A stretch of 64,000 nt of DNA, taken from positions 709,033 through 773,032 of the forward strand of contig NW_003216498.1 in NCBI RefSeq assembly GCF_000006405.1, in the 5' to 3' direction. This DNA is from Perkinsus marinus ATCC 50983 (lineage: Eukaryota; Perkinsozoa; Perkinsida; Perkinsidae). The notes beneath the pieces are model-generated. The model made no database searches and had not been told where the DNA came from. It saw only the letters and a program-made list of their open reading frames with translations. Below, piece by piece: positions 56,227-64,000 of this stretch. The translations under genes were made by a program, and so were the position numbers. Positions within the stretch are counted from its first letter, which is position 1, and each line of letters starts with the position of its first letter.

Positions 56227-57787
56227 ATGAGATATTTGGACTACAACCAACAAGCAGCTCGCGTGTTGAGCGCTGTTTCCTTGGGGGCACCCAACTGCCC
56301 TGAGTGCCCTGTGGGGGATCCGGGGGGCGGTGGAGGCGATGGGTGTAGTAGCCGAGATAAGCCTCAAGTTGTGGACGTCTGGGCTTATAATTTTGAGGAG
56401 GAAGCTGAAATCATGCGTAACGTGGTGGAGAAGTATCCTTACATAGCGATGGACGTCAGACTGCCTGGGATCGTTGCGAGACCAACTGGTACGTAGGGGA
56501 GGGGGGTTGGAAGGAATTCTATGGTCGCACTTGTGGCGTAGTCGTGGAGATATTCTTAGAGAGCCATACCATCTCTTTCGCAATTCAGGTCCTTTCGAGA
56601 ATACAGACGAGTACAACTACCGGTTCATGAAGGCAAATGTGGATCTTGTGAAGATAGTACAAGTATGCTTTTCCTTTGCCGACGCTCGAGGGAACTGTGC
56701 ACCCCATCCACTCCTGGGTCCTGGGAGATGTTGCTGGAAACTTAATTTCAAGTTCAACTTGCTGACTGATCTCTATGCGGCCGACAGGGTTGAAGTACTG
56801 GGCAGTTCGGTCGAAGTTGGCGGTGCCGGGCTTGATTTTGCAGCTACCATGCACAGAGGCATTGAGCATGAGGCTTTTGGGGAGTTCCTTATGTCCAGTG
56901 GAATCGTTTTGTCAGAGGAAGTTGCGTGGCTGGTCAGCTCTGGTGGTATCGTCTTCGCATCTCTGCTTAAAATCCTCACTGGGAAGCCCTTGCCGGATCA
57001 TCATAGTCAATTCAGCGAGCTCGTGGCGGAGTATTTTCCGAGGCTCTATGATATCAAACTGCTGGGCAGAGACCCCGCCGTGGCAGGCCCCAGTTACTCT
57101 GCGTATGAGCTGGGTGATACCATACGTATCGTTGACGCATTTTTCGGTAACCTCGACAGACCGGGTGATGAGGATTGTTCGACAAGCTCGAGTAGGACGA
57201 GTGGTGGTAGCGTTATGACGGCGTCTAGTGGGGAAGACAGCGCTCAGCACTACTCCAAGTCGCTGTGGCGTAGCTCTATATATAAGTGTGGTACTACTAG
57301 TGTTAATGTTGAACACCCTCCTGATTCTCGCGCGTGTATCGACAACTCGCTACATTCCCGTCGGAGGCTCGAAGCTGCCCTTTTGCTGATAGCTCCATCT
57401 GCTAAGAATAGTGATCCTACTGGTCCACGTACTATCGCCAATAACAGTGGAATGATCTTCGCTACACCGGGCAAGACTATGGGGAGAGCTCCACCGCCGC
57501 CGCCACCACCATCTGCTAAGCCAAGATGTGTCCCTGCGGGGCCTCCTCCTCCGCCGCCTCCTCCAATGCCACCAGTGGGTTACCGAGGACCACCACCGGC
57601 AATTCCACCACCACCTCCTCCGCCAGTGCCGCCACCCCCTCCGGCTTCCTTTGAGCATCGACAGCATCACCCATCTGGTCCTAGTGGTGGACGACTTGGT
57701 GGATTCAACGGTCCTAATGGTAAGCTGCTGCGTTATGAAGGTCCGCCACCTCCTATACGAGTGCACACATCTCGAGGGGGGATATAG
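56227..57787 (+). CDS. CAF1/POP2 deadenylase-like protein, predicted inactive, with polyproline tail
   Basis: About 486 residues in two exons (intron 56489-56588). Residues about 48-300 follow the CCR4-NOT deadenylase CAF1: VVDVWAYNFEEEAEIMRNVV, YPYIAMDV, NVDLVKIVQVCFSF, LNFKFNLLTD, GLDFAATMHRGI, FGEFLMSSGIVLSEEVAWL, LPDHHSQFSELVAEYFPRLYDIK. In active CAF1 the DEDD set starts with D and E in DTEFPG; here the site is DVRLPG (D76 kept, E replaced by R78). The YDF motif with the third acidic residue is GIV here. The last aspartate may be kept in GDTIRIVDAFF. So catalysis is unlikely. The C-terminal ~150 residues hold serine-rich sequence and three PPPPPP(PP) blocks like a formin FH1 or WASP region, which would bind SH3/WW domains or profilin. 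Confidence 0.78.
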
Positions 57788-59748
57788 TTTGGAGGTTCTC
57801 GCCCTCAAGATGCGCGACTTCTGCTGTGATGGCCCTTTCATCTCTATTGTGGAGCGATGAAGACTGTCGAGGTTCCCATATTGCTTCACATGTCGTTCTG
57901 TCGTTCAATGGTGATATCACAAGTCTATTTCTATTTGTCGAGACGCCTACTAGTATATGGCGACTACTCCAGTCCTCAATTTGGTGATAGCACATCTATT
58001 TCCCCTCGAGATCTGTCGTCCCCCTCTACTCGTCATTCTCTGTATTATTACCTCCCCGATATAGTTAATCTCTGTAACATGCTGAATCTTTGATATTGTT
58101 TTATTTGCGTATTAGTTGTCGTTGTCGATGATGATGATGATGACGGTCATGATGACCATGAATTACAGATGGATTATGATTTGATGAGGTTCATTCACAC
58201 TATTGCTGATGGCTCCGACACCACCAATGCTAGATTATTCCACGACGAAAGCAGCATACATGTTTCTAGTGAAGTGGTTGGAGCTTTTGTATCGAGAGAT
58301 CGCTACTATATTGTAACGTGAATACTATTATCATCGGCTATTGGAGGCTGCTACTGCGAGTTCTATGAATCGTACCGTTGCGGCCCCTTTAGCACTTGTC
58401 AACTTGCCCTACCGCCCGTCACAGTTAATGAAATGGGTTTACTATTTTTTACAGTGTGACTATTAGCATTATTACCACCATTATCTCTGTAGCATCACTT
58501 ACCTGTTGTTATGGCTGCAACATTCCACGTTGTATTCTCTCGTGGTGATTCATGCTATGGTCAATGCTGTTATTCACGTTATGTTCATAGAACCATTGAT
58601 ACTACTTAATGGAGTCATACTCTCTCATTCCTCGATACCGTTGCGTCAGCATTTGTATGCTCACTTTGAACCACTCATTTTCATTGCCATCTTCTCAGCA
58701 GCGAACTCGGTTGTATCTACAGCTCCGGCTTTGATTCGGTTGAGAGTCGCATGCTGATTTGATACTGCTGTCTCATTGAATATGTATACAAATCGTCTTC
58801 CTCATCAGCATTGTAGTAATGGTCGAAGGCTCGGTGATACCTCTCACTGTGAAGAACCTCCACCTTTTGTTCTATTGCTTCGTTGCTGTATAGATCAATG
58901 AGGGTACATTGAGCGTCTACCTCATATCCCAATAGATAATCTGCTGAAAGCTACGTTGAATACTAGACTGTTGCGTTACATAGTTTGGAAGGCTAGCATG
59001 ATTGTTAAAAATATGAGAATCTCATCGAGTACGATGTTCAGGGAGTAGTGTCATGGTTGAAATGGAAAAGTTGGTGTCTCCACGGGAATTGTTAGAGGAA
59101 AAAGTATTCTGAGATTACAATTCTAATGTGTTCAACTAATCGGACGAGAATGTAGTAGCGGCTTGTGCAGTGGTGTATAGTGTATAGATATGAATGCGGT
59201 GACGCTATAATGAATATTGAGTGTTCGATCACGATCAGTTTTCACAAGGAGTAAGGTAGTTCCGCGTCGTAGGTGGTTTTGCCCTAGTATATGAATCATC
59301 AATAAAGTCATGCTATACTCAACCCGTTACGAACTAATTACTATACCATCCATTATTTTAATCATCCCCTTCGGGATTTCGGTCAGGGAACAAATTTGGG
59401 CATTTCCTACAGAAAGAACCCCTAGCATAGGAGTAAGGAAAGGGTGGTGTAGTACACAAACTATATGTATGGTATGTACTTGGGAAGTACACAAACCCTA
59501 TGCTCCCCTCTCATGCCTCATGCTACTTCGAATTAACCATTACCAACTATGGATGTTTCCCATCGAGCCGATGATGGGTGTCTATCATGAACCCCTCTCA
59601 ACCCGGGGAAAAATGTGATTCCTGATCATTACATTCGCCTACTTGCCCGCGATACGTTGTTCTACTGCGTCCTCAATGATAGGTGTAGGGGACTCCCAAA
59701 AACCCAACATATTCCATAGTGACTTGACACGACCACATGTGGAGTTCA
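57788..59748. other. Intergenic region, no gene seen
   Basis: Nearly 2 kb between convergent genes. GATGATGATGATGA near 58120 is a short simple repeat. No supported coding sequence; a minus-strand 3' untranslated region of the dynein gene is expected at the right end. Confidence 0.4.
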
Positions 59749-62700
59749 TCAGGCAATGGATAGTAGAAGGGCTGTGCCCCTCTTCGTCCAAAAAGCTGCA
59801 TCATGCTCACCAGCTTCGAGGTCTACCCAAATCATAAAGCTAGGCCTCTCCCTAGTCCCTGTTCTGATGGGATACAGGTATAGGGGACACGAGTATGTGT
59901 GGGTAACGCCGTGCTCAGACGTCTTCTTCTTCGCTACTGGTTTGAAGTGTACGATGGGGATTGGCGAGAACAACTGCATTGGCTCTGGCTCAGCCAAATG
60001 GCTGTGCTGTACGTCCCATGAGGCTCCTTCCAGAATCATCTTCGACACATAAGCACCCTCCTTGGGGGCCGCCGTTATCGTCACGTCGTCATGGACCTGA
60101 TGCAGAATAATACGGTCAGAGCCCGGGTGTGGATTCAGTGCACACCTGCAAGACTACGAAGTCAAAGGAGAACGTATCGACGCTGACCATATTCTTTCTA
60201 GCCGAGAGCTGTAATACGGCCGTCAGGAAGCCGGTGGGATAAGTAAGACCACCAAGCCAGAAGACTTTAGGCGTCTCCTGGAGACCCCATTGTGACAGTT
60301 GACTGACACGAGAAATCAAATCAACGGTCCAAGCGCTGAGTGGCTTCAGTGACGGATACGCGCTGTGCCAGGCATTCGGGACCTGCAACAGTCATATTCG
60401 ATGGGGATACAGCACAACAACTCCCTCGCATAGCACGGAACCGAGTGCTTACTTTCCCCTCAGAGAGCGACTGCATCACAGATTCTTGTTCCTCCGATAT
60501 CACGACAAAGCCCGCGATGCCTTTCTTCAATTCGTGGATTGACACGCGAACCTTCCGCAACAGGAGATTATATCTGAGCACACCACAGGAAGGCAATAAA
60601 ATTCATAAGCAACTGTCGACCTCTCTATCTCTTGAAGGAGGACTATCTTCAAAGGGCTACTGTCCCCTTCATTGCGGCTTGCTATATCGTCAAAGTCGAT
60701 GTCCTCCGGGAGTTTCTCCAGCAGATTATCACACACTTTCATGACCACATCGTCCTTCGTGCCGCTACTCCCCGCATCGCCTAATAGAATTCATCACTAG
60801 TCGCCAGCATACGCGTGCTGCCGTACTATCATCTGCCTGGGCTGCCTCTTCAACCGGCTGGATTGAGATGACGGTATTCAGTAACTACAGCGGCAGCAAT
60901 GAGGGTGACTCTGAAACAGACCTCGAGATCCTACCGTTTCTGCATCTGCTAGAGCAGAGCTGATCTCGGCATTGACATGCTGGCCGAATGCTTCTGGCGG
61001 CTCGTTGAAGGGCAACTCCCTCACGTACATACGGTATCTGATAGAAATTGGAATTGTCAAGCCAAGCAAGTGGGCCTACCCGTTGAGGGTGGTCTCTTCT
61101 GGTATGTAATAGGTAGGCAAAGGCGACAGAGAGAAGCTAGCAGAAGTGATAGCCTCAGGACAGAAGAACTCATCGACGTATGCCCGTAATAGTTTATTGT
61201 CAGGGTACTCAGTCACTCGCCCCCCGTAATTGGCGTCAGCGATAAGGTAGCGTATCGCCGCCCAAGGTATCTCATTCGGGTACTCATCCAAATACATGGC
61301 CAGAATGTTCTCGCAAATATCAAAGTCGGAATCATTGAAATCATAAGGAACATTCCAACCCAAATTTTTGAATTTCTTCCGCTCCAGTAGAATCGCATGA
61401 AACCACACCAGAGAGAATAGCAGCTTGCGATACTCGTTAGCTTGCGTGCAACGCGTGAACTGGTCTTCAGTCAGGTTGATCAGTAGCCTCGCCATGTTGG
61501 CCTTCAACCCCCTAGGAGGCTCAGTTGTCATCTTCATACACATCTGCAGGAGTGCGATGGGGAACTTGGGCGTCGGGTCGGACGACAACCACAGCCTGAA
61601 CATATCATGTGGCGTCTTCTCCTCGAGTTCATGCACCACGAGCTTCTCTAACGCTGGCAGCCACGAGACGGACAAATGGCAGTTCGCAAGGAAGACCCAG
61701 AAGCCCGCTTCCACCCCATGCCGGAGCATGGCCTCAGCTTTGGGGGCTTGCCCCTGTCCAAGTGATATCGTCTTCCATTCAGTGTCTCTGCTGACCGCCA
61801 GACCGCGGAGAAGGGGTGTCGGGTCCATGCCAGGGCTCAGAACGAACACCAGCGGCATCCGGGCATCACTTTCATCATAGATCGCTTCGAGGTCGAAGTT
61901 GGGCGGCTCCACGAATCTCGAACCCATTTTGGCCGTCACAAACTTCCCAACTGCAGGGAGGACTCTATCAGTCCGCATAGCACGTACCAGCACGAGCTTC
62001 TGCAAAGGATCTAGTCTAGACTCCCACTCGCCAGGGAGAGGCTCATTCTCCGGCTCGGAGGCCATATACCTGTGAGGACTACTATCAGCATCGTCGAGCA
62101 GCGACCGACCAGCGTTTCCACTCCCGCAGCCCTTGCTCGAGTGATGCCTGGAAGCCCGTGAACGCGTCTGGAGAGGCTACTGCCAGAGATGTGATGTTAT
62201 CCCAGCACACCGGACTGATCCAATCCGGTGATGGGTTAGCAGCCTGACACAGCGACTGCACCACACAAGCAGAATACTCCCCTACCTGAGTTGACCTGTC
62301 CAACGTCTGGCCACCTCGAAGGAAGAAGCTGAACTCGTTAGCAGAAAGTTCATCCTTGCTGGCCAGAATGCGAGTCGTTATTTGCAATGACAGGAGAAGC
62401 TTGTGCCTCTCGAATAGCGCTCGAGAGGCGAACCGGTAGACTGCCAACGTATGGTAATTATTGAGAACCTAAAGCCGCTGCATCAAAGCCCTCTATGATC
62501 CTGTGTACACCACCGGGTACCTCGACACGCTCGTCCACTCCACACGTCATCGGATGCTGCTCCGAAGATTTGTCAATACTCGTTTGGAAGAGCTTGATGT
62601 AGGGCTCCAAGGCAAACTACCACATGATCCGCATACACTGTGGATGACAACCACAAACCGACCGACCTGGTACATGGGGTCCACCGTGACCAAGTCATTG

Positions 62701-64000
62701 AGGACGAAGAACAGCGTTGCAGCACGATCGCCACATGACTTGTAGTTCTCTCGAGCGCTGTCAATTTGCATCATGGTTTTCTCAGCATCTTCCACCTACA
62801 GAGAGACTCACCCCAAAGAGACATTGAGAAATCTAGACGACCGCTTGCCTGCTCAGTGACAGCCTCGCTGATGGTCTTCGACTCGTTAAGAGTATTCACC
62901 AGATTGAGATCATCAAGTAGTGAACCCTTGCTCTCAGACAACAAGCGGAGGATCTCATTCTCTAGCTCAACCAGACGATTCTTGCCCTTTGAAACCTGAA
63001 GGAACGCCCACTCCTCCGTACGACCAACATCGCCGGGCTTACCCGAACGACCAGGTCTCCTTTCTGCTGCTCCAACTGCGGCTCTTCCTTCTTCACAACG
63101 ACACCGAGCAACTGGCTCGACAGCCCCTCCTCAACAACAACGAAGTTGACTATAGTAGTCTTTGTAGAGACCTCCGGAGTGTAATGAGGATTCCCCAGCT
63201 TTGTAGTCAGGTAGAACTTGAAGTCCGCATTATAGAACAGCGTGGATTCGCCGATTTGGATGCTCAGACTTCCTCCAGTGTTGATGATGTTTTTGGCCAG
63301 GACCGGCTCGAGCGATGGGTCCAGATCCTCACCCACGTTCTCCATCAAGCAGGGCTTCCCATACTCAATCGCTCGCTCTATGGTTCGCATAAAGTTCGCT
63401 GTATTCGGATCGAATATCTTCAGGTCATTCTGGCTCTCCATGTCTCGGATCCATCGGTTCGCTTGGTTCTGCGGGTCCACCATCAAAGGCCACCGTCGGG
63501 ACTTCGTCACCAACACTCCATTCTCCGTCGAAAATCGATCAGTCGGTAGCCCCTACATGATGGAGCTATACATAATGGAGATTCCCCTCGGCCCTCACCT
63601 GCAGGTTCCATGTTCTCACTTCCGCCGGGTCAGCCATGAAGTCTTGGAAGTCGAAATCGTCCGAAAAGGGTATCGCCAACTCCTGGACCATCGGCATCCA
63701 CTTATCCTGGACCAAGTCGTCCCTCATAGCCGATCCGAAGGGCCCGGCGTAGCTCTGGAAAGCAGCGGCAACCTGAGCCCAACATCCTCGTCAACCAAGT
63801 GGGAGCAGCAGGCAGTAGCAGCCTACCAAACAATCTCCGACGAGATGACCGATTCGCTGATCATAGTCCTCGAGACTGACTTCCCATCGATCCTTCTCAC
63901 CAGCCAAACCAGACACGAGCTTCTCAGCTCGGTCCAGTTTCGACTTCAGATCTTCCGCCTAGGCATATCAAGTCAGCTCATTCACAGCGACAATGCCATA
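59749..64000 (-). CDS. Axonemal dynein heavy chain, C-terminal part (5' end beyond window)
   Basis: The gene runs off the right edge; what is visible codes for the stalk/AAA5-AAA6 and C-terminal region. Near 63950-63840: LKSKLDRAEKLVSGLAGEKD and RWEVSLEDYDQRIGHLVGD (stalk exit). 63516-62962: SRRWPLMVDPQNQANRWI, GKPCLMENVGEDLDPSLEP, ADFKFYLTTKLGNPHYTPE (AAA5). 62065-61076: a long exon with LVFVLSPGMDPTPLL (AAA6 P-loop region), LANCHLSVSWLPALE, FRLWLSSDPTPKFPI and GWNVPYDFNDSDF. Towards the end: PKVFWLGGLTYPTGFLTAVLQ, LYPIRTGTRERPSFMIWVDL and WTKRGTALLLSIA before the stop at 59749. Motifs resemble inner-arm single-headed types (DNAH3/7-like). Implies a flagellated stage. Plus-strand frames here are shadows. 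Confidence 0.93.

Noticed and set aside
61425-61880. Plus-strand frame opposite the dynein exon
   Set aside because: Shadow of the well-supported dynein coding exon.

Overview
The window is eukaryotic nuclear DNA, most likely from an alveolate protist of the Perkinsus type. The genome name is an inference. What the sequence shows is compact genes on both strands, many GT-AG introns of about 40-60 bases, no operons or Shine-Dalgarno spacing, an axonemal dynein heavy chain next to plant- or bacteria-like metabolic enzymes, and two hexose-transporter paralogues without introns. Exon joins below were worked out by hand from splice sites and protein-family conservation; positions of unverified ends are flagged.

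Layout. 0.4-8 kb: an aldehyde dehydrogenase and a fused HemC-HemD haem-pathway enzyme on the minus strand, then a plus-strand gene for an unrecognised multi-pass membrane protein. 8-14 kb: a 53-base minisatellite and a tandem pair of hexose transporters; between them lies an open reading frame split by a 946-base MITE. 15-19 kb: mitochondrial ribosome-recycling factor, a small membrane protein and a 2-methylcitrate/citrate synthase, all minus. 19-27.2 kb: an accessory, repeat-rich tract with a 23-bp perfect hairpin, a second MITE inside a 70-base tandem array, a tandem segmental duplication that carries two small secreted cysteine-rich peptide genes, and two degenerate tRNA-like sequences. 28-40.6 kb: a minus-strand gene row of housekeeping type (Bud23-like rRNA methyltransferase, Nup54-like FG nucleoporin, Nopp140/SRP40-like nucleolar protein, HAD phosphatase, SulP anion transporter, SET-domain protein). 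41-46.6 kb: two plus-strand genes of unknown family and a third secreted cysteine-rich peptide. 47-53 kb: ARL1-type GTPase, ELO fatty-acid elongase, Nudix protein, all plus. 53.4-55.3 kb: leucine-rich-repeat protein (minus). 56.2-57.8 kb: a CAF1/POP2-like protein with lost catalytic residues and a polyproline tail (plus). 59.7-64 kb: the C-terminal part of an axonemal dynein heavy chain (minus), cut by the window edge.

The genes do not form one pathway. Features that tie the window together are repeats: a ~150-base family found at nine places, mostly in introns of the 34-43 kb genes, two MITEs with the same terminal sequence and 3-bp target duplications, and scattered tRNA B-box-like motifs. 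The most promising undescribed items are the defensin-like secreted peptide family, the predicted dead CAF1 with a proline-rich tail, the HemC-HemD fusion, and the MITE-split reading frame.
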